From: Paenibacillus massiliensis subsp. panacisoli DSM 21345
Lineage (GTDB): Bacteria; Bacillota; Bacilli; Paenibacillales; Paenibacillaceae
DNA: 64,000 nucleotides
Assembly: GCF_000426545.1 (NCBI RefSeq)
Contig: NZ_AUFO01000009.1
Span: 124,001 to 188,000 of the forward strand
Direction: 5' to 3'
The notes beneath the pieces were generated by a model. It was not told the origin of the DNA, made no database searches, and was given only the letters and a program-made list of their open reading frames with translations. A program made the translations under genes and the position numbers. Of the stretch, positions 17,345 to 26,385 are shown piece after piece (the first letter of the stretch is position 1; each line of letters begins with the position of its first letter).

Positions 17345-17893
17345 ATGTTTACATACGCGCTGGACGAGCGAACATATCTGAAGCCGCTTGCGCGCGAGGA
17401 CGTTCAACCCCTATTCGAATTGACCGAGCTGTCACGTGAGCGTCTTCGACAGTGGCTTCCCTGGGTAGATCATACCACCGAGATAAGTCATACCGAGCAG
17501 TATGTGCAGGGGGCTCTGCAGATGGCCGCCGAGAAGGGCGCCATTACCGCTGGAATATGGATTGACAGGGAATTAGCTGGCATCATTTCTTACCACGCAA
17601 TCAATTGGGAGCACCGTTCAGTTAGCATTGGCTACTGGCTGGGGCATGGATATGAGGGACAAGGCATCATGACGAATGCCTGTCGTGTGTTCGTAGATCA
17701 CGCCTTGGTAGAGCTTGATTTGCACCGGGTCGAGATTCGCTGCGCTACCGCCAACCGGCGTAGCCGTGGAATTCCGGAACGACTGGGATTTGTGCTGGAA
17801 GGGATTATTCGCGAAGCAGAGAAGCTGCCGCAGGGTTATGTGAATCATGCCGTATATGGCATGCTCCAATCCGAGTGGAAGCAACTGCGATAA
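17345..17893 (+). CDS. GNAT acetyltransferase, RimJ/RimL (YdaF) type
   Basis: 182 residues. LKPLAREDVQPLFELTELSR and LRQWLPWVD form the N-terminal RimL-like region, and GYWLGHGYEGQGIMTNACR is the acetyl-CoA pyrophosphate loop (QGxMT in place of the canonical Q/RxxGxG/A). The end NRRSRGIPERLGFVLEGIIR is characteristic of the ribosomal-protein N-acetyltransferase-like subfamily, which acetylates protein N-termini or small amines. A strong terminator follows. The true substrate is not inferable. Confidence 0.85.
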   Translation: MFTYALDERTYLKPLAREDVQPLFELTELSRERLRQWLPWVDHTTEISHTEQYVQGALQMAAEKGAITAGIWIDRELAGIISYHAINWEHRSVSIGYWLGHGYEGQGIMTNACRVFVDHALVELDLHRVEIRCATANRRSRGIPERLGFVLEGIIREAEKLPQGYVNHAVYGMLQSEWKQLR

Positions 17894-18026
17894 GAACCTG
17901 GATGCAGTGCAGCGCGCTCTTCATTTTATAAGAGGAATATTGCGTATAGTATCTTTTAAGCCATCACCTGGGTTCAGATGTGAGCATAGAGCACTACTCT
18001 TCCCAGTACCATAGGATGTTATTGAA

Positions 18027-18062
18027 AAAGGTATGCTGACTGTTACACGTCAGCATACCTTT
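18027..18062. terminator. Strong bidirectional intrinsic terminator
   Basis: A 14-bp perfect stem (AAAGGTATGCTGAC with GTCAGCATACCTTT) and an 8-base loop, with A runs before and T runs after, so it works on both strands. It separates the rightward acetyltransferase gene from the leftward siderophore-binding gene. Confidence 0.92.
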
Positions 18063-18239
18063 TTGGGGATCAAGCTTAACTTCTAATATAAAGCTCAAAC
18101 TTCCATCAAGCTCTTTTTAGGATACTTCCCATCTATTGCTCGCCATAGGACATAGGATACTTCCCACCTGGTTTAAGCCCATAGGGCAGGGCAATTATTG
18201 TGCCATCTAATTGGTCATCTCCTCAACAGCGGAGCTTGT

Positions 18240-19235
18240 TCAGTTAGTTGCCTCTACTCCTAACGACTGCAATACATCGTCCACAATGCCCTCATTAGCA
18301 AGGATACCGGAATATAGCCAGCTTCGCTCCTTTGGCATCGTATATACATGTCCTGCCTTGACCGCCGGCAAAGATAGCCATATTGAGCGTTTTAATGCTT
18401 CTGCAGTGCCTGCACCCTCGCTGTTCACCAGGAAGATATGATCGGCATCCAGCTCTGCGAGCTTCTCCAGAGATACAGGCATCCAGTTCGCTCCTGTGCT
18501 CTCTAGCTCTTGCGCCAGATTTGGCTTGGTGATCCCCAGATCCTGATACAGCACCGTTCCGCTGGATCTGCCTGGATCAACCATGTATACATTCTTCTCC
18601 GTTACCCATAGCACTATAGCGGATTCGTCTCCAATCGCTGCATGGATCTGCTCCTTCGCTCCCTGAAGCTTACGATCATATTCCTCCAGACGCTGTTCAG
18701 CCTCTGCCTTCTTGTTCAACAGCTCTCCGACCTTGAGGAAGGCCTTCCGCCAATCCCCAGTCTCCTCTTCACTCAATACATAGGTTGGAGCAATGGCATG
18801 ATACTGCTCATAGAGCCCCTTCTCAACGGAGGCCGCATTTTCCACAATGATCAGATCAGGCTGGAAAGAAGCAACCTGCTCTGGTGGCAGCTTACTATCA
18901 ATTAATGGAACATCCCCCAAGGCATCCTGCAAGTAATCCTGCTTCGAAGTTGAATGTGCGGACCATTGTGCTACTGGAGTCACACCCAGCGCAGCCAGAT
19001 GATCTTCCAGGTATGAGGCTAGTACACGCTCTGGCTTCGCAGGAATCATGACTTCATGTCCCATCCCGTCTACTACAGCCCTGTCTTGCTCTTGTATCTG
19101 CTCCTGCGCCTGTTCTCTTGTATCCGTGGTGCCTGTGCTCGCTGCCTGACCACAAGCTGACAGCAATAGAATGATCACCAGACTCATCATCGCCTGCACC
19201 CAGCGCATACGGCGTGTTCCAGTTCTACTTGCCAT
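18240..19235 (-). CDS. Fe-siderophore ABC transporter substrate-binding lipoprotein
   Basis: 331 residues. A lipoprotein signal sequence ends in LLLSACGQ, so Cys is lipidated and the protein is held outside the membrane. The body is a FecB/FhuD-type periplasmic-binding fold: GMGHEVMIPAKPERVLASYL, FQPDLIIVENAASVEKGLYE and LPAVKAGHVYTM are typical segments. ATG 19235 has a GAGG about 9 bases upstream; ATG 19256 has none. A Fur box covers the promoter, indicating expression in iron starvation. No permease is adjacent; the best partner in view is the FecCD/ATPase set at 33819-36850, about 15 kb away and also Fur-boxed. Ligand not known; hydroxamate or citrate types are possible. Confidence 0.88.
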   Translation of the reverse strand: MASRTGTRRMRWVQAMMSLVIILLLSACGQAASTGTTDTREQAQEQIQEQDRAVVDGMGHEVMIPAKPERVLASYLEDHLAALGVTPVAQWSAHSTSKQDYLQDALGDVPLIDSKLPPEQVASFQPDLIIVENAASVEKGLYEQYHAIAPTYVLSEEETGDWRKAFLKVGELLNKKAEAEQRLEEYDRKLQGAKEQIHAAIGDESAIVLWVTEKNVYMVDPGRSSGTVLYQDLGITKPNLAQELESTGANWMPVSLEKLAELDADHIFLVNSEGAGTAEALKRSIWLSLPAVKAGHVYTMPKERSWLYSGILANEGIVDDVLQSLGVEATN

Positions 19236-19279
19236 AATTACGTTCCTCATTTCCATCCATAAAGTTTAGTACAATATAG

Positions 19280-19308
19280 ATGGTAATGATTATCATTCTC
19301 TATGTCAA
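19280..19308 (-). promoter_or_regulatory. Promoter with Fur box for the siderophore-binding gene
   Basis: GGTAATGATTATCATTCTC at 19282-19300 matches the 19-bp Fur consensus at 17 positions. A leftward promoter TTGACA (19303-19308), 17-bp spacer, TACCAT (19280-19285) has the Fur box in its spacer, the usual arrangement for iron-dependent repression. Confidence 0.82.
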
Positions 19309-19457
19309 TAATAGCCGAAGCAAGTGTGCCTCGACTATCATCTGTTTTTTGCTAGATGCAACTACTAGCGCCTATTTCACCCTCCAGATTCAGGTCTATA
19401 CTCTCCCTGCATTTCGCCTAATAACGTATCGAAGCAATTCTCTGCATCCGTTTACAA

Positions 19458-19988
19458 TTATGAGCCTTCTTGCCAGGTGATCCGGGAATAGATGCCATCT
19501 AGGTAATACGCCATCAGAATATCGTCTACGTATTGTCCTTCAATATAGAACTCCCCGAAGAGACGCCCCTCTTCCACAAATCCACACTTCTGATAAAAGC
19601 TAAGCGCACTGATGTTGCTGGAGAGGACGCGTAGACTAATCTTCTTAACTCCACGCTGAGCAGCCAGCTCCAACAAAGCCTTCATTAACGCTGAAGCAAT
19701 TCCTTGCCGCTGATATCGGGGATGCACAGCAATATTAATCTCTAATACATGACTGTTGCTTGCCAGAAGGGTCGGAGGACGAAAGCCTACATAACCGCAC
19801 AAGGTCTCATCCTGCACAGCTACAAGCTGAGTTCCCGGAGGAGTATGCCGGAGATATTCTCCACGTGTCTTCCAAGACAATGAGGCCGGTGCTGTCCGTT
19901 CATTCCACACAAGCTCATCAAGTGCCATCAGCCCGGGAGCGTCCTTGATTTCTGAATCTCTTACAATAATCGATTGTCCTATAGACAC
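19458..19988 (-). CDS. GNAT-family N-acetyltransferase
   Basis: 176 residues. IIVRDSEIKDAPGLMALDEL is the usual N-terminal strand-helix, INIAVHPRYQRQGIASALMK contains the Q/RxxGxA/G acetyl-CoA loop, and VLSSNISALSFYQKCGFVEE is the conserved C-terminal motif. GTG 19988 is taken as start, with a weak AAGGG about 11 bases upstream. It is followed on the same strand by the Fur-controlled lipoprotein gene's promoter region and is probably a separate unit. Substrate unknown. Confidence 0.83.
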   Translation of the reverse strand: MSIGQSIIVRDSEIKDAPGLMALDELVWNERTAPASLSWKTRGEYLRHTPPGTQLVAVQDETLCGYVGFRPPTLLASNSHVLEINIAVHPRYQRQGIASALMKALLELAAQRGVKKISLRVLSSNISALSFYQKCGFVEEGRLFGEFYIEGQYVDDILMAYYLDGIYSRITWQEGS

Positions 19989-20178
19989 GTCATTTCCAAC
20001 CCTTCACATAAATGCTGTAGCTTTTTTTCCATTCATTGTAACACAACAAAAGGAGAAGCACATCGGCTCCTCCTTCCAGTTCAAGCAACAACTGTACAAG
20101 AATCGCAAGTTGTTTGTGCACGTATTCCATATTCCATTTAATCACAAACCAGCTGTGCTTAATCACTTGTTCTTGCCG

Positions 20179-20226
20179 CTTGTACTACTGCTTATATTAC
20201 CACTTGCAGTACCGCTTATGTTGCCA
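20179..20226. repeat. 24-bp tandem repeat, two imperfect copies
   Basis: Two adjacent units, 20179-20202 and 20203-20226, share about three quarters of their bases (pattern CTTG-ACT-CTGCTTAT-TT-CCA). They lie in the 270-bp region between the acetyltransferase start and the MFS stop, where I see no gene. Confidence 0.5.
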
Positions 20227-20256
20227 GATGATCCTACTATATGTTACTACATATCC

Positions 20257-21513
20257 TTAGGATGAGCTGCCTGCCTGAATCTCTCCTGTCCGCGGAGCAT
20301 GTAGGTCTACTACAGCCCGGTTGCGGTTCAGCCAGCCATGCAGGAGGAAGAACAGCACGCATAGTACAGCTGTTCCAGCAGCCAGCCATACAGTAGGGTC
20401 AAGACCTCCATGGTCATACAGTCCTCCCATCATGAAAGGACCCAATACCCGTCCAGCGGCACCAATACCACCAACTAGGCCCATGTAGAAAGGCGCCCCT
20501 CTTCCCCCGTGATCAGACAGGAAAGCCGGTATAGCAGGTGCAACCAACATCTCACCCAATGTGGCGAATACCATCGCAGCCACCATGCCTGGGTAATGCC
20601 CTGTACAGAGAATGACAATATAGGCTGACAGGTAGAATGCTCCGCTAAGCGTAAGCTGGCGGGACGTGGTACCTGCCCAGGTTCGCTTGATCCAGGAGAG
20701 AAGCGGCTGGGCAGCGAAGATCAATATTCCGTTGAGCGTCCATAGCAAGCCATATAGACTCTTCGGCAGTCCTTCCTCAATGATGAAAGGTGACACTCCT
20801 GTATTCCAGACGGAATTCCCCAGCCACAGGAACATCGCGCCTACACCTACATACATATAGATCCGTACATCCCGTAATAGCAGTGCTACAGGGGCATCCG
20901 TTGTATGTCTAAGCTTCTTCCCACCGGCCTGTACTTGTCCTTCCATATGATCGATCCGGCTCAGGTACACAAGGAAAAACAAGGCAAAGACTGCGGAGGT
21001 CACTCCGTTCAGAATAAAGCTCAGGTGATAGGAGACGTCCGCCAGCACGCCGCTCAGGGCTGTACCGACAGCAACACCGATATTGTTCGCTACATAAATT
21101 ACATTGAACAGCTCTCCACGTCGGTCAGCGAATCGGAATCCAATGAACGCCTGAATGGCGGGAAACGACATCGCATTAAAGAAGCCGACGAAGCCCATCA
21201 TCACGACAAATAACGACCAGGTCGTTGTGGTAAAGGGCAGCATGAGCAAGGAGACAGCATTCAGTGCCTGCGAGCCGACGATCAGCCGCTTGACGCCCAG
21301 TCGATGATACATGGAACCACCCAGCAATTGCCCGAAGATCCCTCCGAGGGACATGATCAGGATCACAGTGCCTGCATCCGTCATACTACGATCAAGCTCA
21401 TCAAATACATACATGGACACTAGTGGCCACATGAGAGAGCCACCCAGTGAACTCACTAGACTGGCGATCAGGAAAATTTTGATTTCTGTGGGGTACTTCA
21501 TCAGGGCATGCAT
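20257..21513 (-). CDS. MFS multidrug-type exporter (MdtG/YttB-like)
   Basis: 418 residues, about twelve membrane helices. Motif A is GQLLGGSMYHRLGVKRLIVG, and FIGFRFADRRGELFNVIYVA with NNIGVAVGTALSGVL is the helix-4/5 region typical of MFS multidrug exporters of the DHA1 group. ATG 21513 has AGGAGA about 11 bases upstream; the frame remains open to 21621 without a better site. Stands alone between an acetyltransferase and the divergent secreted paralogues. Substrate unknown. Confidence 0.8.
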   Translation of the reverse strand: MHALMKYPTEIKIFLIASLVSSLGGSLMWPLVSMYVFDELDRSMTDAGTVILIMSLGGIFGQLLGGSMYHRLGVKRLIVGSQALNAVSLLMLPFTTTTWSLFVVMMGFVGFFNAMSFPAIQAFIGFRFADRRGELFNVIYVANNIGVAVGTALSGVLADVSYHLSFILNGVTSAVFALFFLVYLSRIDHMEGQVQAGGKKLRHTTDAPVALLLRDVRIYMYVGVGAMFLWLGNSVWNTGVSPFIIEEGLPKSLYGLLWTLNGILIFAAQPLLSWIKRTWAGTTSRQLTLSGAFYLSAYIVILCTGHYPGMVAAMVFATLGEMLVAPAIPAFLSDHGGRGAPFYMGLVGGIGAAGRVLGPFMMGGLYDHGGLDPTVWLAAGTAVLCVLFFLLHGWLNRNRAVVDLHAPRTGEIQAGSSS

Positions 21514-21779
21514 AGGTATAGGTTTCTCCTGGGCTTTAAGTTGTAAAATCACATTCACGTATTGTATCACAGACCAGGAATCTCGTACATACGTTCCCTC
21601 ACAAATTCTGTAAACCGGCAAGCCAGATCATATCCTCCAGGACACAAGATACCCACACTTCTTCTTAATGCCTGCTTCTTCTTTGACAACTGCAGTGAAC
21701 CTTTGACACACCTTGAGCGAAGATAAGGGTGAAAGCACGTTGCGCAACGGCTCTGTAATCATGAATGGAGGTAAGACAC

Positions 21780-22817
21780 ATGAAATTAAAATCCACAAAA
21801 ATCATTGTAGCTTTGACTGCCGCTAGTCTATTTGCAGGATCAAGCATGATTGCATCGTTGCCAGCCTCGGCTGCGAATACCAGCCTGCTGAACTATACGC
21901 CATCCAGCTTGGCATTGGCAGCATCAGCAACGAAGATCAAGGTATTCAAGCCAGATCAGCCCATAATCGACTCTGCAATACAGGCACTTAGAAATCTTAC
22001 AGGCAACACCTATTCCATCGGAAATACCTCCCTTGTTAAGATCAACGGCGAGCAAATATGGGACCTGAGTGTAAAGGGCGTAGATTACTCCCAAATACTC
22101 ATGAAAGGTACTGAGGTACAAGGTATAAAAATCGAACAGCCATGGGATGAACTCAAAGAGTCTTATAAACAGCAGGTTCAGAAGGTCATGATGAATACAC
22201 TTGGGTCACAGATAACACCGACATCTGTCGATGTATCCATAACCTATGATAAGCGGCAGGATCATATTGGCAAGACACAGCTCTACATCCGGTCCAATGA
22301 GCACATACTCATCATTCACGATGGAGAGCTTACCAGACATATTCAAATCCTGACGAATGCTTCCATCGCTTCTGCAGTCCTCAAGACTGCACAAGATGTA
22401 TTCAAAGGGTGGGAGGGTGTTAAGCAGGGTGAACTCCAGCGAAGCTTGTCCTGGCTCACTCGTGAAGGAGACAAGGAGGTCTATAAGCTCGCCTTTGGCA
22501 GTGGTAATAGCCCTGCATTTATCGACATTGACAAGGCAACGGGGACCATTCTGAAGGTGCAGGCTGGAGAGCTGGAGGGATCACAAGAAGCTTACCTTCA
22601 GTCGTTGGATAAGCTCAATAGCATTAGCGAGGCCCAGCTACTGAAGCAAGCCATCAAGCAAGCACCCGCTTTACTTCAGCTTGACTTGAACGGCTATACA
22701 GCGAAGAAGGACCCTAAGATGACAGCCATTGTCCACTTCACCAAGCCAGGAGCTCCCAAGATCACTGGTCAATACAATGCGAGTGGTCAGTTCTATACGA
22801 TGGAACGAGCTCAATAA
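21780..22817 (+). CDS. Secreted protein of unknown function, first of a tandem pair
   Basis: 345 residues with a signal peptide (STKIIVALTAASLFAGSSMI... cleaved near ASAAN). Two segments look alike in the pair: LTGNTYSIGNTSLVKINGEQ and GDKEVYKLAFGSGNSPAFID followed by a xIDKATGTILKV ending, which is reminiscent of PepSY/YpeB-type domains (ID..TG.IL). No catalytic residues are evident. ATG 21780 has GGAGGT 8 bases upstream. It lies 24 bp from its paralogue and the ECF sigma operon follows, suggesting a shared envelope-related role, which is inference only. Confidence 0.75.
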   Translation: MKLKSTKIIVALTAASLFAGSSMIASLPASAANTSLLNYTPSSLALAASATKIKVFKPDQPIIDSAIQALRNLTGNTYSIGNTSLVKINGEQIWDLSVKGVDYSQILMKGTEVQGIKIEQPWDELKESYKQQVQKVMMNTLGSQITPTSVDVSITYDKRQDHIGKTQLYIRSNEHILIIHDGELTRHIQILTNASIASAVLKTAQDVFKGWEGVKQGELQRSLSWLTREGDKEVYKLAFGSGNSPAFIDIDKATGTILKVQAGELEGSQEAYLQSLDKLNSISEAQLLKQAIKQAPALLQLDLNGYTAKKDPKMTAIVHFTKPGAPKITGQYNASGQFYTMERAQ

Positions 22818-22841
22818 CAGATTCCATAAGGAGGACTTCAT

Positions 22842-23843
22842 ATGCGCTACATTACTAAAAAAATCATCGTATCTCTAACAGCCGCAGGATTGCTTATAGG
22901 CACCCCGTTGTCCGCTATACTCCCAGGATCGAACGCACAGGCTGCTGCAAAATCAGCTTCTGCCACCAAACAGAGCAAGCCTAGCAAGGCTATTGTCACC
23001 GCTGCCGAGAAGGCTCTGAAGGATTTCACCGGCCGTTCCTATTCCATCGGCGAGGCTTCCCAGGCCAAGATCAATGGCGAAATGCTGTGGGATCTAAGAG
23101 TCAAAGGAGTTGAATTCTCACAGGTTTTTATGAAAGATAGCAAAGTACGTAGTATAAAAATAGAGCAAAAGTGGAGCGAACTAAAGCCAGCCTATCAACA
23201 ACAAATCCAGCAAGTCATGAAACAAGCTTTAGTGGAGTTCAAGACGCCGGATTCGGTATCCCTATCCATCGATCATTCGAATCAGAAGAATAAGGGCGAA
23301 ATCCAGATATACGTCAGATCTGGGGATCATATCATCATTATTCATAACGGCAAACTAACCCGACATACTCAAATTCTGACGAATACTAGCATCGACCCGG
23401 CTATACTTGAGAAGGTCCAAGGTATATTCAAGGGATGGAGTGGTGTCAAGCAGGGAGAGCTTCAGCGAAGTCAATCCTCGCTGACTCGCGAAGGAGACAA
23501 GGAGGTCTATAAGCTCGCCTTTGGCAGCGGTAACAACCCGGTATACATTGACATTAACAAAGCAACAGGAGTTATCCTGAAAGTCGATGCCCCTGAATTA
23601 CAAGGTTCGCAGGAGGAATTTGTCCAATCGCTAAAAAAGCTCAATAGCATCAGCGAGGCCCAACTGCTAAAGCAAGCCATCAAGCAAGCACCTGCTTTAC
23701 TTCAACTTGACTTGAACGGCTATACGGCGAAGAAGGACCCTAAGATGACAGGCATTGTCCACTTCACCAAGCCAGGAGCTCCGACAGTCTCTGGCCAGTA
23801 CAATACGAATGGGGAGTTCTATATCATGGAACGTACGCAGTGA
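22842..23843 (+). CDS. Secreted protein of unknown function, second of a tandem pair
   Basis: 333 residues. Signal peptide KKIIVSLTAAGLLIGTPLSA, then the same domain order as the preceding gene. The two proteins differ widely in the first half but are nearly identical towards the C-terminus (AQLLKQAIKQAPALLQLDLN in both). In DNA, 22617-22756 and 23643-23782 differ at only about eight of 140 positions, pointing to recent duplication or gene conversion of the 3' part. ATG 22842 follows AAGGAGGA. A stem with AGTGT-AGCTA/TAGCT-ACACT at 23875-23901 follows but lacks a T run, so termination is uncertain. Confidence 0.75.
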   Translation: MRYITKKIIVSLTAAGLLIGTPLSAILPGSNAQAAAKSASATKQSKPSKAIVTAAEKALKDFTGRSYSIGEASQAKINGEMLWDLRVKGVEFSQVFMKDSKVRSIKIEQKWSELKPAYQQQIQQVMKQALVEFKTPDSVSLSIDHSNQKNKGEIQIYVRSGDHIIIIHNGKLTRHTQILTNTSIDPAILEKVQGIFKGWSGVKQGELQRSQSSLTREGDKEVYKLAFGSGNNPVYIDINKATGVILKVDAPELQGSQEEFVQSLKKLNSISEAQLLKQAIKQAPALLQLDLNGYTAKKDPKMTGIVHFTKPGAPTVSGQYNTNGEFYIMERTQ

Positions 23844-24035
23844 CCTCCACTGGATAAAAACGAGAACACCCTATAGTGTGAGCTAAGGCCTAGCTTACAC
23901 TGACAAGGCCCTCCTTAGAAATTCCTTATCCTAGAGTTCACTACGCAGGCTCATTTACTTCATAATACTGAACCTTATTCAAGAAACCGACGAATTATAT
24001 ATTATAGTGACGAATATAAGCGGAGGAGAAACACA

Positions 24036-24626
24036 TTGAAGGAGCAGGAGCAATTCAGTATCTGGATTCGGAAGATCAAGGAGGGCGACCGGACAGCCTT
24101 TCGACATCTATATGAGACTACTGTTCATGATGTATATCGAACAGTAGTCTTTCTTACTACTCATCAGCAGGATATAGAAGACATTATGAATGAGATATAC
24201 ATCAAGGTGTGGGCTTCTATTGGTAATTATGATACGGACAGACCCTTTCGCCCCTGGCTTCACGGCTTGGTTATCCGGCAAGTCCAGGATTGGAGACGTA
24301 AGATGTGGCGAAAATTTCGAATCATAGAGAAACAAACACGGCTGGAGCTGACCCCGGAAGGGCCAAACACAGAACACGCTATTGTGTGCCAGGAGACAAG
24401 CCGTGAATTGCTTCAAGCTGTTCATTCCTTATCCTACAAGCTTCGCATTGTTATTTTGCTGCGATATTTCCATGATTATAGCCTCAACCAGATTGCTGAA
24501 GTACTAGACCTTCCGGTAGGAACTGTAAAATCTAGACACCATTCGGCACTGAAGCAGCTTCGAAGGCATTCCATTTGGTTAGAAACGGAAAGTGAGGAGA
24601 ACGTGTATGTCCAAAAGCAATCATGA
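24036..24626 (+). CDS. ECF-type RNA polymerase sigma factor
   Basis: 196 residues. Region 2 is FRHLYETTVHDVYRTVVFLT...DIEDIMNEIYIKVW and region 4 is LSYKLRIVILLRYFHDYSLN...VLDLPVGTVKSRHHSALKQL. Such sigma factors redirect RNA polymerase to envelope or stress genes. TTG 24036 has CGGAGGAG 8 bases upstream. The downstream gene overlaps its 3' end by 20 bp and encodes a membrane protein of the anti-sigma type, so the sigma factor is probably held inactive until a surface signal arrives. The upstream region (23950-24020) is AT-rich and could contain an autoregulated promoter, but no clear -35/-10 pair stands out. Confidence 0.9.
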   Translation: MKEQEQFSIWIRKIKEGDRTAFRHLYETTVHDVYRTVVFLTTHQQDIEDIMNEIYIKVWASIGNYDTDRPFRPWLHGLVIRQVQDWRRKMWRKFRIIEKQTRLELTPEGPNTEHAIVCQETSRELLQAVHSLSYKLRIVILLRYFHDYSLNQIAEVLDLPVGTVKSRHHSALKQLRRHSIWLETESEENVYVQKQS

Positions 24627-25842
24627 GTACCCGTCAAATTCTGCTCTCAGTTCCCTCAAAGAGCTGGAATGCCCACCGGAGCTGACTGAGAGGATCTGGC
24701 TCAACACACTGGCTCATGTGGATTCTACCGACATAACTCAACACCAAGCTGCAGAGGTCAGAAAAAAAGCTGGGTACAAACGCAATATATGGCGAGGCAT
24801 GCTGGTGACAACTTCGGCTGCAGCCTCATTGCTGCTGATGTTGATTTTAGCAAGCTTATTTTCTCCATCTTTTGCACATGCGTTAAGCAAGCTCCCCGTA
24901 GTTGGAGGACTTCTTGCTGTGATGGATCATCTTGGTGTGCAGACCGCTGATGAGCAAGGACGGCTAACGGAGCCTGAGGTCAGTGATACACATGATGGCA
25001 TCACCTTGCGAGTCCCGCAGGTTGCCTATGATGGTAGAGTGTTGATGTTCACCGTGATGCGTGAACCTCAATATGATGTGGATACTAGCAACCGTCAATC
25101 CTCAAGTGGAATATCTACTGCGGGTAATACGGATGTGGTCTCTAGTCTCCAAACGGATATTGAACACTATAGCTGGATGGTCAACGGGGAATCTCCAGAC
25201 GCCCCTGGCCTGACAGCAAGCACGGGAGCCGATCCTAACGGTGTCTTATTCAAGACTCACAACTATACCAGGGCTCATCAATATAGCCAGAACATGCCGG
25301 AGGAATTCGAGCTTACAGTTCAGATCAGACTGAAAGGCGTAGACAAGCCTTACACGTTGAAATTTCCAGTTAAAAACAATATGGATCACTATGAACATAC
25401 ACTGAACATCGTCAAGGAGACATCCGAAGTCACGCTCACACTCCAGAAGATCACATTCACACCGCTTTCTACGAGCTACAACTTGATGCTACAGCATCAT
25501 GCCCCTGAAAGCAGAGAGAAGTATCGACAGTTCATGCTAGACATCCAGGATGATCAAGGCAGACGGTTGGACTGGATTTCAGCATTTGGAGATTTCGAGG
25601 ATGATAGGCATATGCAGGAATACTACCTATTATTATATGACCGATTCCAAGCTCCTCCAGCCTATATCGTGATCAAGCCATTTCTTACCGTCATGCAGGA
25701 GCCCTACACGAACAGTGGGCCCTTTGCAAGGGACGCCAATGGAGATATAAAGAAAATGTATTTGAAAGAGCTGGAGATGATCATTCCCATAGATTCAGAT
25801 CAACTCCAAGGATTGTACGATAATAAAGAAGCCTCTGAATAA
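24607..25842 (+). CDS. Membrane anti-sigma-like protein with DUF4179-type extracytoplasmic domain
   Basis: 411 residues. A cytoplasmic segment of about 60 residues precedes one membrane helix (GMLVTTSAAASLLLMLILAS), then SFAHALSKLPVVGGLLAVMD, the motif that follows the helix in DUF4179 anti-sigma proteins. The long outer part (HDGITLRVPQVAYDGRVLMF...) is beta-rich. ATG 24607 has GAGGAG just upstream and lies within the sigma gene; ATG 24592 is an alternative. The overlap with the ECF sigma gene argues that it binds and restrains that sigma factor. Ligand or protease trigger unknown. Confidence 0.82.
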   Translation: MSKSNHEYPSNSALSSLKELECPPELTERIWLNTLAHVDSTDITQHQAAEVRKKAGYKRNIWRGMLVTTSAAASLLLMLILASLFSPSFAHALSKLPVVGGLLAVMDHLGVQTADEQGRLTEPEVSDTHDGITLRVPQVAYDGRVLMFTVMREPQYDVDTSNRQSSSGISTAGNTDVVSSLQTDIEHYSWMVNGESPDAPGLTASTGADPNGVLFKTHNYTRAHQYSQNMPEEFELTVQIRLKGVDKPYTLKFPVKNNMDHYEHTLNIVKETSEVTLTLQKITFTPLSTSYNLMLQHHAPESREKYRQFMLDIQDDQGRRLDWISAFGDFEDDRHMQEYYLLLYDRFQAPPAYIVIKPFLTVMQEPYTNSGPFARDANGDIKKMYLKELEMIIPIDSDQLQGLYDNKEASE

Positions 25843-25855
25843 GAAAATTCCAAAA

Positions 25856-26276
25856 GGGGCTGTCTCATAAGTAGATTTTCAACAAAAGAAACAGCCCATA
25901 TTTGTTCAAGAGGCAGTAAACAGACAACAAGGCCACGATTCTCCTGTTGTAGGAGTATCGCGGCCTTGCGTTTTTGGTCCACCGTGGCTTGCTTCAGCAT
26001 ATTTATGGGCAAGCGGAAGCCAACCGACCTCAAGCTTCACTTTTTCCATGTTCGTTTTCCGCTTAAACAGTGGAGAGGACGGACTGATTGTGGAAAAGCG
26101 GTAGCGGTCGCCTTGGTTTCCGGATTTTCACCGCTTAGGGGAATGAAAAAAATCTGGAGAGCACAGCGATTGAAACAACGGTCCGTTCGCGGAGCGTCCA
26201 CTCAAGTGCACACGTTGATCTTACTCAAAAAAAGGAGGCGTCCCAGAAACCATTACATGGCTTTTGGGATAGCCCC
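25856..26276. mobile_element. Degenerate IS-like or MITE-like element (about 421 bp) with imperfect terminal inverted repeats
   Basis: The left end GGGGCTGTCTCATAAG and the reverse complement of the right end GGGGCTATCCCAAAAG agree at 13 of 16 positions, the pattern seen at ends of several IS1182-type elements. Inside are A/T-rich stretches and short open frames with no intact transposase. No clear target-site duplication is seen. It occupies the gap between the anti-sigma gene and the converging molybdopterin oxidoreductase gene. Assignment rests on the ends only; the IS family is uncertain. The remaining 109 bp to 26385 hold no gene. Confidence 0.5.
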
Positions 26277-26385
26277 TTTGACAGCTGCAAAGGTCTCTTC
26301 CTCCCTGACGACATCATGATGAAGCTGAGCAACCTGATCAGATCAGGAGCGGAGCGTGACTCCTTTACTTTTCGGCACAGCGCTC

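Noticed and set aside
23875-23901. Hairpin after the second secreted paralogue as a terminator
   Set aside because: Good symmetry, but no T run afterwards, so its role is left open.
25966-26319. 117-codon frame on the plus strand over the IS-like shell
   Set aside because: No ribosome site, no recognisable domain, and it crosses the right inverted repeat of the element.
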